This document shows positions 1-7,351 of a stretch of 22,366 bases of DNA, piece by piece (positions within the stretch are counted from its first letter, which is position 1; every line of letters starts with the position of its first letter). The notes beneath the pieces are model-generated. The model was not told the origin of the DNA. It did no database searches and was given only the letters and a program-made list of their open reading frames with translations. The DNA is from JALQXV01 sp964540445 (GTDB lineage: Bacteria; Patescibacteriota; Saccharimonadia; Saccharimonadales; 2-12-FULL-41-12), in contig CAZIMF010000009.1 of NCBI GenBank assembly GCA_964540445.1, positions 1 to 22,366 on the forward strand, written 5' to 3'. The position numbers were made by a program, and so were the translations under genes.

Positions 1-243
1 GATGATGTTAATACGGTAGTCACCGTGCTGCACGGCAGTAACTTTGGCAGTAATGGTAATACCACGCTCTTTTTCTTGGTCACCACTGTCCATAATGAGT
101 TCCTGACTCATTTCGGCCTGGTTGTCACGGAATGTTTGGCTCTGTTTTAAAAGCCCATCCACAAGGGTAGTTTTACCATGATCAACGTGTGCGATCACAG
201 CAATATTACGAATTTTAGCTGGGTCTTGCTTAACTTGAGACAA
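1..243 (-). CDS. typA: Translational GTPase TypA/BipA, N-terminal part (cut by window edge)
   Basis: This is the first 81 residues of a ribosome-binding translational GTPase. The P-loop AHVDHGKTTL lies at residues 18-27, followed by LVDGLLKQS, the family-typical MDSGDQEKERGITI (end of switch I) and YRINII leading into the DTPGH motif, which lies outside the window. TypA is an EF-G-like factor acting on ribosomes, usually needed under stress or cold. The start is TTG at 243: an in-frame TAA lies seven codons upstream, and AAAAAGG sits about 9 bases before the TTG. A strong promoter lies upstream (286-314). The family assignment is firm; only the N-terminus is visible. Confidence 0.93.
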   Translation of the reverse strand, partial: MSQVKQDPAKIRNIAVIAHVDHGKTTLVDGLLKQSQTFRDNQAEMSQELIMDSGDQEKERGITITAKVTAVQHGDYRINII

Positions 244-285
244 AGAAAATAACCTTTTTGTTTAGATTGCCAATTATTACCTTAA

Positions 286-314
286 ATTATAGCATACTTG
301 CAAAGTTTTTGCAA
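286..314 (-). promoter_or_regulatory. Promoter of typA (TTGCAA-17-TATAAT, extended -10)
   Basis: On the minus strand, TTGCAA (314-309) is followed after 17 bases by a perfect TATAAT (291-286), preceded by TGC, an extended -10. Transcription should begin near 279, giving a leader of about 36 bases that carries the Shine-Dalgarno site before the TTG start. It is the best match to consensus in the window. Confidence 0.8.
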
Positions 315-419
315 TTCTGGCACAGCTGTATTTGATCGCTTAATGCTATAGCTACAGTTCATGAAAAATTAATGAAGCAGAGGTATAGTACACAAAGACA
401 CCTCACCAGGATGAGCGAG

Positions 420-1346
420 CTAGAACCAGTTGCGTTTGCGGAAGTAGCCAATAAAGAGAGCCATGGTGGCAATCATGAGGACAATTATAATAACGAAAGC
501 GTATTTGTAATGCTGAAATGGCAATGTGACGTTCATGCCAAAAATACCACCGATAATAGTTGGGATTGTCAGGAAGATGGCAATTGAAGTTAGGCGACGA
601 AAAGTTTTGTTTAGGTTGTTGGTAGCTATTACGTCGTAAGCCTGCCGAATATTAACGATAGAACGCAAACGGGACTTAGACAATTGGATTAACTCACTGG
701 TGTTGAGCATGATGTCATCGACAAGATCGCGGTCGTCGTCGTAGAGCTTCATATATTTGCCGCTCTCGAGCGCATTTAACACCAAGCCTTGTGGCTGCAG
801 CGCAGACAAGAACTCATTTAGGTCTTCTTCGAGTTCAATAAAACGAATGATTTCGACGCTGCTGACATCTGTTTGGCGAAGCTGGGAACGAAAACGCAAG
901 ATTTGCTTAGCAATGACGTTAAGCTGGAGACGATAGCTACGGTTAATCTGTTCTAAAATATGCAAGAATGTTTTAGTTTTTTGGGTTGTCAACACCGTTA
1001 CCGTACCGTCGATTAACTGTTCGAGTACGTTATCGTCAGAGCGCATAATAGTAACAATGGCACTATTCGTATACACGATAAGAATTGGTTCGGTCGGGAT
1101 ATCGGGGTCTTCTGGGCGACAATAACGGGCAAAAACGTACGTAGCACCATTGGCTACCTCAACACGAGGCGCTTCGTAGGCGTCAATTGCGTCATTTAAG
1201 AGGGTGCGATCCAGGTCGTACTTTTCAGCGACGGTATCTAATTCTTGGCTGGTTGGCTGGACAACATAACACCATGCACCAGCTTTAGGATCCTCGATAG
1301 TGCTGAGAGTTCGGGCACGCGCTGAACTGTGGTATGTGGTAATCAT
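420..1346 (-). CDS. CorA-family divalent cation transporter
   Basis: This 308-residue protein has the CorA layout: a long soluble, largely helical N-terminal domain, then two C-terminal membrane helices. The signature GMN is in IFGMNVTLPF at the end of the first membrane helix, and the protein ends with the basic tail FRKRNWF. CorA proteins are pentameric inner-membrane channels for Mg2+, and some members carry Co2+ or Zn2+. The usual MPEL-type loop residues are replaced by LPFQ, so ion preference cannot be read off. A TACAAT box lies 7 bases before the ATG with no Shine-Dalgarno site, suggesting a leaderless mRNA. It is divergent from the glycosidase gene. Confidence 0.9.
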   Translation of the reverse strand: MITTYHSSARARTLSTIEDPKAGAWCYVVQPTSQELDTVAEKYDLDRTLLNDAIDAYEAPRVEVANGATYVFARYCRPEDPDIPTEPILIVYTNSAIVTIMRSDDNVLEQLIDGTVTVLTTQKTKTFLHILEQINRSYRLQLNVIAKQILRFRSQLRQTDVSSVEIIRFIELEEDLNEFLSALQPQGLVLNALESGKYMKLYDDDRDLVDDIMLNTSELIQLSKSRLRSIVNIRQAYDVIATNNLNKTFRRLTSIAIFLTIPTIIGGIFGMNVTLPFQHYKYAFVIIIVLMIATMALFIGYFRKRNWF

Positions 1347-1353
1347 TACGCTT

Positions 1354-1359
1354 ATTGTA
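1354..1359 (-). promoter_or_regulatory. Probable -10 box of the corA-like gene (leaderless)
   Basis: TACAAT lies 7 bases before the ATG at 1346. No TGn extension and no clear -35 are present. The spacing puts the transcription start at or next to the ATG. Confidence 0.5.
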
Positions 1360-1386
1360 ACGTACTGCCGTTAAAATATGCACTAC

Positions 1387-1415
1387 TTGACAGTTTATGT
1401 AAGATATGTTACAGT
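1387..1415 (+). promoter_or_regulatory. Promoter of the glycosidase gene (TTGACA-17-TACAGT)
   Basis: A perfect -35 TTGACA (1387-1392) is followed after 17 bases by TACAGT (1410-1415). Transcription would begin near 1422 and leave a leader of about 55 bases before the ATG at 1477. Confidence 0.6.
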
Positions 1416-1476
1416 GCGATTAAAATACATCAGTATAAAATAATATTTTAATACCTTGATTGTTGAGAATCACATA

Positions 1477-2862
1477 ATGAGAAGTCCTGAAACACGTTTT
1501 GAAGATACACTGATAGGTAACGCACCGGATGGTCACACGCTGGCAACAACTGGTACCTACCCTCATATCTGGCCTAGTGATAAAGCATTTGCAGCTCTTG
1601 GTGTTGTGCACGTTGATCCACTACAAGCAGCCGTAGACATGCGCGAGGCGTTCACCGGACAATGGCGAACTGGCATGGTGCCCCATATGACCTACGATCC
1701 ACGTGCGCCAAAGTTAAGTCCAAACGCGCCGTTTGATATGTATCTCTGGAAAACAGGCAAGCACCCCGACGTCCCTAAAAATTATCGAACCAGCGGTGTG
1801 GCTACCCTGCCCGTACTTGCCGAAGGTTGTATGGCTGTCATGGAAGAACTGTGCGACGATCAACGCGGTCCATTCTTACAGGAAGTTGTACCTAAACTTA
1901 TAGATTTTCATGAGTGGATGTACCGTGAACGTGATTTTGGCGGCAGCGGCTTGGTTGCCTCTATCCATCCATACGAAACCAGTGTTAATGGTCTGCCCTA
2001 TTGGAGCGCACATCTGGGCGAACATCCGGTCTCAAGAGTACAGTCACTTGTTGCCCGCATGCCGGTTGAATCCCTTATCCGAACAGTTCGTCGAGATAAG
2101 ACAAATGAGCAGCGTGCAGTTTCGCTATCGGCCCAAGCAGGTGTTTTGGCAGTAACTGCCATTCATCCACTTGCCAAGACTGGATACGACCCTGAAGTTA
2201 TTAAAGAAGAGTGGCCCCATCAGATTGAAGATGTGCTGGTTAATAGCGTATTGGTACGCAATAATGAATTGCTTGTACAGCTAGCCGAGGAAGCAAATAT
2301 CGATCTTTCGGATGAACTTATTGAAAACATGAAACGCTCACGTTCGGCACTTGATGAGTTATATGTTGCCGAACATGGGGCCTACTTTAGCCGTGAAGTC
2401 GAGGGCAAGCATTTAATAGTCCCGACCGTTGCGAGTTTAATGCCCATTTATTCAGGCGCTATATTTGCTCAGAGAGTATCAGCAATTGCCGCTCAACTCA
2501 CCGATGACGCAACCTATCAGACACCTTACCCAGTACCAACAGTCCCAGCCAACAGTCCGTTCTATAACCCTGAAAAAGAAGACCTCGGGGCCATTAAACC
2601 CACCCTAAACTGGTTAATCGCTAAAGGCTTGCTAGAAGCTGGTGAAAAAGATCTGGCAAAAGATATTTTGCGAGCCACTTATGAGATGGTAGCTAACGGT
2701 GCCGGGATTGCCAAAGCTTATTCGGCCCAAACAGGAGAGCCGCTTGATAAGAATCAAGATTCTTCAACAGCAGCTATTGCCCGCGATGCCGTTTCGCGCA
2801 GCAGTGCCCAGATTATCCTATTCTCAGCACTCCTCCATAAAGTACTTGAGCAAGCAGCGTAA
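1477..2862 (+). CDS. Six-hairpin glycoside hydrolase, GH63/mannosylglycerate-hydrolase-like
   Basis: This 461-residue protein resembles the alpha/alpha-barrel (six-hairpin) glycosidases around GH63. The N-terminus has YPHIWPSDKAFAALGV, matching the family's W-x-x-D-x-F segment whose Asp is the likely general acid, followed by GQWRTGMVPHMTYDP, typical of the substrate cleft. Near the C-terminus NWLIAKGLLEAG matches the helix that follows the second catalytic region. No signal peptide is seen, so it probably acts in the cytoplasm on a small glucoside or mannoside; the substrate cannot be told. I chose the ATG at 1477; an in-frame TTG at 1456 would add seven residues. The 3' end lies 6 bases from the convergent neighbour. 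Confidence 0.72.
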   Translation: MRSPETRFEDTLIGNAPDGHTLATTGTYPHIWPSDKAFAALGVVHVDPLQAAVDMREAFTGQWRTGMVPHMTYDPRAPKLSPNAPFDMYLWKTGKHPDVPKNYRTSGVATLPVLAEGCMAVMEELCDDQRGPFLQEVVPKLIDFHEWMYRERDFGGSGLVASIHPYETSVNGLPYWSAHLGEHPVSRVQSLVARMPVESLIRTVRRDKTNEQRAVSLSAQAGVLAVTAIHPLAKTGYDPEVIKEEWPHQIEDVLVNSVLVRNNELLVQLAEEANIDLSDELIENMKRSRSALDELYVAEHGAYFSREVEGKHLIVPTVASLMPIYSGAIFAQRVSAIAAQLTDDATYQTPYPVPTVPANSPFYNPEKEDLGAIKPTLNWLIAKGLLEAGEKDLAKDILRATYEMVANGAGIAKAYSAQTGEPLDKNQDSSTAAIARDAVSRSSAQIILFSALLHKVLEQAA

Positions 2863-2868
2863 TATCTA

Positions 2869-3654
2869 TTACTTTGAGGGTTGCAAACGAAGCACACGGC
2901 GAACGCCGGTAAATTCATCTTTAGCCAAAGCGCTAGTTCCAACAGATAGATGATTACCTGAGTGATCGATTTCTACAGTACCCGGACTGCCTCCAGGAGC
3001 AAATCCAAGCGCAAGCCGAGTTGGCCAGCTAAGACCATACCCAGGAAAGCCTATGTTAGGAGTGCCTAAGTCTACAAATCGAGTTACAGACGCATCACGC
3101 CGTCGGTGGGAGTAAACAAACTCCGGAATAGTAACTGGTCGCACATCAACACCTTGACGCTCCAATGTCCTACGTTCACGCTTTAAGTCTTTTTCTTGTT
3201 TATAATGTGATCGATTCAAAAAAACTGCCCCATTGATCGCCGCAACATCAGGACGACCAAGTGGATCGGCAACATCACCCAGTAATATCGCTATACTGTG
3301 ACCATTCGGTGGTTCAAAGCGGTTATAGGGACCAACTTCTTTTGGAAGTCGGCGATATACTTCATCCGACAATCGCACCCCAGTCATATGACAAAAATCT
3401 TGAATGCCAATGCTACCTAAACGTGGAGCGATGACTAAACGATCTTTAGCACCTTGAGCAATACGCTCAAGTAACCATCTAACGTCTAGCCTACTAAACC
3501 GATCTGCTATTTCATCGAGCTCTGGAACAGGAGCAGCAAGGGTGTCAACCGGATAATTCGCTAGTCGCGCTGGATCTTGCGTTGCATCAACATAGCTACG
3601 CTCTAGATCAATTAACGTAAATAATTCGTCTCTATTGGGGATACTCGTCTTCAT
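2869..3654 (-). CDS. Unrecognised soluble protein (261 aa)
   Basis: I do not recognise this family. The protein has no signal peptide or membrane segment. It is rich in charged residues, with an acidic N-terminal half, a very basic central stretch around KQEKDLKRERRTLERQG, and a C-terminal part rich in Gly and Pro (GFPGYGLSWP, GFAPGGSPGTVEIDHSGNHL). A TATAAT box lies 9 bases before the ATG at 3654 and no Shine-Dalgarno site is visible. It converges on the glycosidase with only 6 bases between stop codons, so read-through transcripts would be antisense. Codon pattern and length make it a convincing gene without an assignable function. Confidence 0.7.
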   Translation of the reverse strand: MKTSIPNRDELFTLIDLERSYVDATQDPARLANYPVDTLAAPVPELDEIADRFSRLDVRWLLERIAQGAKDRLVIAPRLGSIGIQDFCHMTGVRLSDEVYRRLPKEVGPYNRFEPPNGHSIAILLGDVADPLGRPDVAAINGAVFLNRSHYKQEKDLKRERRTLERQGVDVRPVTIPEFVYSHRRRDASVTRFVDLGTPNIGFPGYGLSWPTRLALGFAPGGSPGTVEIDHSGNHLSVGTSALAKDEFTGVRRVLRLQPSK

Positions 3655-3663
3655 AATTAATAT

Positions 3664-3669
3664 ATTATA
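3664..3669 (-). promoter_or_regulatory. Probable -10 box of the 261-aa protein gene
   Basis: A perfect TATAAT on the minus strand, 9 bases before the ATG at 3654. The predicted transcription start is within about 3 bases of the start codon. Confidence 0.5.
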
Positions 3670-3714
3670 CTACAATAATTACAGAATAAAAGCAATAGCA
3701 CTACATACTAAGCG

Positions 3715-3867
3715 TTATTTGGCGTTGGCAATTTCAGTGGCTTTTGCATCAAAACCACGATAGGTTGTACTCAAAGCATTCAGCTGTGGCACTACTAGCT
3801 TATTAAACATATACACCGGCGTAATGCCCAAAAACCCAACAAATAAAGCAAATAGCAAAAGTTTCAT
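3715..3867 (-). CDS. Membrane microprotein (50 aa)
   Basis: This short frame starts with MKLLLFALFVGFLGITPVYM, a hydrophobic helix, followed by a polar tail. The ORF stays open upstream to 3978, but that extension overlaps the DUF1345-like gene and reads as a poor protein. I chose the ATG at 3867 because an extended -10 (TGG-TATTAT) sits 7 bases before it with TTTTCA 17 bases upstream, the same arrangement as other genes here. It lies 52 bases after the upstream stop and may also be co-transcribed with it. Function unknown; single-pass membrane localisation is inferred. Confidence 0.5.
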   Translation of the reverse strand: MKLLLFALFVGFLGITPVYMFNKLVVPQLNALSTTYRGFDAKATEIANAK

Positions 3868-3874
3868 TCCTGCG

Positions 3875-3903
3875 ATAATACCAAATGATATTGGCGATGA
3901 AAA
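3875..3903 (-). promoter_or_regulatory. Promoter of the 50-aa microprotein (TTTTCA-17-TGG-TATTAT)
   Basis: On the minus strand TTTTCA is followed after 17 bases by TATTAT (3880-3875) with a TGG extension. The ATG at 3867 begins 7 bases later, which predicts a leaderless message. Confidence 0.45.
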
Positions 3904-3919
3904 TTGCTTGTGCCAACAA

Positions 3920-4591
3920 CTAGCCGAGAATGGTAACGGAACGAGCAACGACCAGCGCCAACGTAAATACAGAAACAAGTGCTTGTGAGCCCATGAGTGC
4001 CTTAGCCGCCAGTGTTAGTGGCTTTGTATCAGCCGGAGCAAAGTTTACCGCGTTGGTAATCGACAAGTAAAGGTAATCGCCAAACTGCGGCTGCCAATTA
4101 GGGAACTCCTTCTGTAGGTCCTGTTGAGTGAACTGAAAGTCTTTATCGCTCTTTGACCATTTACGACTGGTTAGGCCGGGGCTATCAATTTCCCAATACC
4201 AGAGTGCATACACAATTATATTGGTCAGAAATATGGCGATGGCAGATGCCAATAGCTCCTCGGCAGTTACCAGAGCGTGACCGTTGATTAAACCATTTAA
4301 GACTATTACGAGCGACATAATATTTGAAAAAGATATAAAGCCAAGCAGACTACCAGCAGTAATTTTTTGCAGATTGCGCCCGTTTTGGCTATGGATAAGT
4401 AATGACGAGGCAAGTAGGGCTGCCATACCTGCTTCAGTGGCAATTATCAGGTACTGCGGCCCGAATGCCAGATTTTGAGTGACTAAAAGTACAACTACCT
4501 GCAGCAAGATGGCCGTAGACAACGCAAACTGCGCCTGGGTTAGTTCACGCTTAGTGATTCGCGCTTCTTGGTCGTTTTTTCTAAAAAGCAT
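3920..4591 (-). CDS. DUF1345-like multi-pass membrane protein
   Basis: This 223-residue protein has about five hydrophobic segments: near residues 22-40, 47-67, 78-104, 110-133 and 195-220. The C-terminal block DYLYLSITNAVNFAPADTKPL, then LTLAAKALMGSQALVS and TLALVVARSVTILG, matches the conserved end of DUF1345 membrane proteins, where a YxSxTxxxxFxPxD motif precedes a helix ending in A-R. That block also resembles the pore-loop and last helix of two-TM ion channels, so a channel-like role is possible but unproven. The N-terminus is short and basic. A TACACT box 10 bases before the ATG may be its -10. Confidence 0.62.
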   Translation of the reverse strand: MLFRKNDQEARITKRELTQAQFALSTAILLQVVVLLVTQNLAFGPQYLIIATEAGMAALLASSLLIHSQNGRNLQKITAGSLLGFISFSNIMSLVIVLNGLINGHALVTAEELLASAIAIFLTNIIVYALWYWEIDSPGLTSRKWSKSDKDFQFTQQDLQKEFPNWQPQFGDYLYLSITNAVNFAPADTKPLTLAAKALMGSQALVSVFTLALVVARSVTILG

Positions 4592-4639
4592 AGCTACGTT
4601 GAGTGTAGCGTATATATAAACACTATTACAATGAGGTAT

Positions 4640-5713
4640 TTATTTAAGAAAGTCGGTGACCAGTTGTTCGTAACGGGCTGGATCATGATTCCAGGCGCGG
4701 GAATGACCGCCGGTGCCAAAATCTACAAACGTGATTAAGTCAGGACGAGCAGCAGCTATTGCTTTACTCGCCGCTTGCGGAACTGTAGGATCGTCAGCAT
4801 TATGGATAAGTAATGTCTTATGTTTAATATCTTCTGGTTTCGTGCTAATTCCGTAGATATTTACCCCAGACCGTAGTTGAGTCATCAAAACACCAGGATA
4901 GTAAAAGAATTCGGGGTAACCAGCTTTATCTGTTTGAGAACGAATAATTTGGCCCCAGTTGAGCGCAGGCGAATCAAGCACTACTTTAGTTATGTTGGTT
5001 GCAGCCACGTCAGCCGATTCTTTAAGATAGTTTTCGGTGATTGAGCCACCCATTGACACACCGTATAGCTGAATTTCGGTGGCCCCCATCCCTTTTGCAT
5101 AATGCACAGCAGCCTCTAAATCAAGCCATTCACTATCGCCCAGATGGTAAAAGCCATCGGGTGAGGCAGGATTACCTGGGTCATTCCTGTAATTAATAAT
5201 CAACATATTGCTTCCGGCAGCCTGTACTGGTTTGATAAAGCGCAATAACTCTGTTTTATTAGCACCGATGCCATGCACCGCGATCGTCCATTTTGATGGG
5301 CTTGGTGCGGGGACAAGCCAGGCACTCATTCTGCCTAGCGGACCATCGTAGGTAACATCCCGGTAGTCTATGCCGAGAGCCTCTTTGGGATTGGTCGTCC
5401 AAATGTTCCCTTGTAACGAAATTTTTTCTCCGTTAGCAGGTACGGCAGTATGTGGATCAGTTAGCGTGCGCACCGAGGTTGAGGTAACGTCATCTTTGCT
5501 AAGTGGCGCACTAAAGATGCCAATTGTACTGCCATCAGTGCGAATACCGCCCATAATACCGTCAACATTATAAGCGCTACCAGTGATGGTGAACTGGTTA
5601 CCTACAGCAGACTGAACGGTTTGGTCATAGTCGACGGTTTGGGGTTTTACGGTTAGCAACTGGTTCGAAAAGATCCAGCCAATAATTACCATACCGATGA
5701 TAGATAGTACCAC
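4640..5713 (-). CDS. Membrane-anchored alpha/beta hydrolase
   Basis: An N-terminal membrane anchor (SIIGMVIIGWIFSNQLL) is followed by about 110 residues of beta-rich sequence and then an alpha/beta-hydrolase domain. Visible are the oxyanion segment IAVHGIGANKTE, the nucleophile elbow GVSMGG with its Ser, an Asp candidate in IHNADDPTVP and the catalytic His in GGHSRAWNHD. Such proteins are extracytoplasmic esterases or peptidases; the substrate is unknown. The only standard start is GTG at 5713, inside the membrane helix with no Shine-Dalgarno site. The frame stays open to 5846, and residues read from 5797 (NKLNLPPIPKWLKIASP) look like a genuine cytoplasmic N-tail. The real start is probably an ATC at 5797, giving 385 residues. 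Confidence 0.85.
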   Translation of the reverse strand: MVLSIIGMVIIGWIFSNQLLTVKPQTVDYDQTVQSAVGNQFTITGSAYNVDGIMGGIRTDGSTIGIFSAPLSKDDVTSTSVRTLTDPHTAVPANGEKISLQGNIWTTNPKEALGIDYRDVTYDGPLGRMSAWLVPAPSPSKWTIAVHGIGANKTELLRFIKPVQAAGSNMLIINYRNDPGNPASPDGFYHLGDSEWLDLEAAVHYAKGMGATEIQLYGVSMGGSITENYLKESADVAATNITKVVLDSPALNWGQIIRSQTDKAGYPEFFYYPGVLMTQLRSGVNIYGISTKPEDIKHKTLLIHNADDPTVPQAASKAIAAARPDLITFVDFGTGGHSRAWNHDPARYEQLVTDFLK

Positions 5714-5803
5714 TACTATGGGTGAGGCTATCTTCAGCCATTTTGGAATTGGCGGAAGATTAAGTTTATTGATGGTGCTAATGGTTGGTGCTTTGATTTT
5801 GTC

Positions 5804-5812
5804 AGTATAACA
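5804..5812 (-). promoter_or_regulatory. Extended -10 of the alpha/beta hydrolase gene (TGT-TATACT)
   Basis: On the minus strand TGT-TATACT is followed after exactly 6 bases by ATC (5797-5795), the proposed non-canonical start codon in frame with the hydrolase. The spacing equals that of other predicted leaderless genes in this window. No good -35 is present. Confidence 0.5.
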
Positions 5813-5855
5813 ATAAGCTAGCTTTTTACGTATAGTTTCGTATGATCATAGGTGC

Positions 5856-7091
5856 ATGACTAAACACCCGAAAAGCTCCAAAAAACGTCAGCAACCCAAG
5901 CGCTATGACGTTAATCAGACGCTCTCTAATACCCCATACCGGCCAAACACTGGTGAACGCCGCCAAACCGGCGCAGCAGCGCCGCTGAAAGGCGATAAAA
6001 CAGCAACCACTCAGTCCCATGAGAAACAACCTAAGCTCCCCAAAGATAAAAAACGCTGGTTCAGCGTCAAAAAAGCCATTTTAATCGTATTTATACTACT
6101 ATTAGCCCCGTTACTATTTATTGGAGGCTGGGATTTGCGAAATGCCTCACACGCTAGCCAGAAGATGTTTGGCAGCGGTGATATTACGCCATTACTAACG
6201 CCTGGCACCTTACACACCACCGACGGCCGAACAAACATCCTACTGATTGGCTACTCAGCCGACGATCCGGGTCACGCAGGTGCCAAGCTAACCGACTCTA
6301 TTATGATAGTCAGCCTGAGTAAAGATAAGAAAACCGGCTATATGCTCAGCGTCCCGCGCGATTTATACGTCGATATCCCCAAATACGGCTCGGCTAAGAT
6401 AAACGAAGCCTACCAAGCCGGTGAGCAACAAGGCTTTGCTGAAGAAGGCTACCCTACCGGCGGCATTGGTTTACTTGAGAAAGTAATTACAAAAAACTTC
6501 GACATCGAGCTGCACTACTCGGTAGTTATTGATTACGGTGCCGTCCGCGACATCGTTAATGCGCTCGACGGCGTAACTGTAACCATCCAAAGCCCCGACC
6601 CGCGCGGCATCTATGACCCTAACTTTAAACCCGATGAAGGCGGCCCGCTCAAACTCGCCAACGGCCCACAGCAAATCGACGGCCCAACCGCACTCCGTCT
6701 CACCCGCGCCCGTGGTTCTACTTTTGGCTCTTATGGCTTCCCTCGCTCCGACTTTAACCGTACCCAAAACCAGCAAGCCGTCTTTGCCGCTATTAAAAGC
6801 GAACTTAACTGGAAGCTCGTTCTCGACCCAAGGCTCAACGACAAAATCTTCGACGCCGTCGCCAGTAACGTCAAAACCGATCTCGAACTCCGCGAAGTTC
6901 TCCCCTTATTCAAGCTACTCCGTTCAATCCCCGACCCCGCCCTCAAACAAGTAACACTCAGCGACGTAAACGGCAAAAACTACCTAGTCGGTTACCAAAC
7001 CCGCACCGGGCAATCGGCCCTCACCCCAGCCGCCGGCATCAAAGACTTCCCCGATATCCAAGACCTCGTCAAAACCCTCAATCAACAATAG
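5856..7091 (+). CDS. LytR-CpsA-Psr (LCP) family cell-wall glycopolymer ligase
   Basis: This 411-residue protein has a polar Lys/Pro/Gln-rich cytoplasmic tail (residues 1-70), one membrane helix (about 72-90, ILIVFILLLAPLLFIGG) and an extracytoplasmic LCP domain. Domain motifs appear in order: RTNILLIG, AKLTDSIMIVSLS with the conserved Asp, LSVPRDLYVDIP with the conserved Arg, KINEAYQAG, and ALRLTRAR followed by PRSDFNRTQNQQ. LCP enzymes transfer polyprenyl-phosphate-linked glycopolymers to peptidoglycan on the outer face of the membrane. The start is the ATG at 5856, with AGGTG one base upstream. The second half uses strongly C-ending codons, unlike the AT-rich genes downstream. It is divergent from the alpha/beta hydrolase and is followed by tRNA-Gln. 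Confidence 0.93.
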   Translation: MTKHPKSSKKRQQPKRYDVNQTLSNTPYRPNTGERRQTGAAAPLKGDKTATTQSHEKQPKLPKDKKRWFSVKKAILIVFILLLAPLLFIGGWDLRNASHASQKMFGSGDITPLLTPGTLHTTDGRTNILLIGYSADDPGHAGAKLTDSIMIVSLSKDKKTGYMLSVPRDLYVDIPKYGSAKINEAYQAGEQQGFAEEGYPTGGIGLLEKVITKNFDIELHYSVVIDYGAVRDIVNALDGVTVTIQSPDPRGIYDPNFKPDEGGPLKLANGPQQIDGPTALRLTRARGSTFGSYGFPRSDFNRTQNQQAVFAAIKSELNWKLVLDPRLNDKIFDAVASNVKTDLELREVLPLFKLLRSIPDPALKQVTLSDVNGKNYLVGYQTRTGQSALTPAAGIKDFPDIQDLVKTLNQQ

Positions 7092-7113
7092 TAGCCTACA
7101 CACTAGTGCCCCC

Positions 7114-7142
7114 TTGAGCTTTCACCTCAAAACAGCTACAAT
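7114..7142 (+). promoter_or_regulatory. Promoter of tRNA-Gln (TTGAGC-17-TACAAT)
   Basis: TTGAGC (7114-7119) and TACAAT (7137-7142) are separated by 17 bases. Transcription would begin near 7149, giving a 5' leader of about 18 bases before the mature tRNA at 7167. Confidence 0.6.
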
Positions 7143-7166
7143 TACCCCCTGTAAACCAGCATGCAA

Positions 7167-7240
7167 TGGGGATTGGCCAAGTGGTAAGGCAGCGGATTCT
7201 GGTTCCGCGATCGGGGGTTCGAATCCCTCATCCCCAGCCA
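7167..7240 (+). tRNA. tRNA-Gln (anticodon CTG)
   Basis: A full cloverleaf folds by eye. The acceptor stem TGGGGAT/ATCCCCA includes the T1-A72 pair typical of bacterial tRNA-Gln. The D-arm stem is GCC/GGC with AGTGGTAA in the loop, and the anticodon stem is GCGGA/TCCGC around the 7-base loop TTCTGGT. A 4-base variable loop is followed by the T-arm GGGGG/CCCTC with loop TTCGAAT. The discriminator is G and CCA is encoded. The anticodon CTG at loop positions 34-36 reads CAG codons. Confidence 0.95.
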
Positions 7241-7332
7241 ACTTCTATGTATAATGGAAAATAATGAATTGAGAATAGCCATGATTTGCAGTAAAAATTT
7301 AACAACTTGGTCTAGTTTTATCTAAAACTTTC

Positions 7333-7338
7333 TATACT
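7333..7338 (+). promoter_or_regulatory. Probable -10 box of the NlpC/P60 gene
   Basis: TATACT lies 13 bases before the GTG start at 7352. The nearest -35-like element, TTGGTC (7307-7312), is at an over-long 20-base spacing. The implied leader is only about 7 bases. Confidence 0.4.
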
Positions 7339-7351
7339 TTTTATTTAAAGA

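Noticed and set aside
372..587. Plus-strand open frame of 71 codons overlapping the corA-like gene
   Set aside because: Most of it is antisense to the GMN/transmembrane part of CorA, and the peptide has no recognisable feature.
3868..3978. Longer N-terminus of the 50-aa microprotein, starting at 3978
   Set aside because: It overlaps the DUF1345-like gene, reads as an unlikely Trp/Arg-rich peptide, and the ATG at 3867 has its own promoter at the expected spacing.
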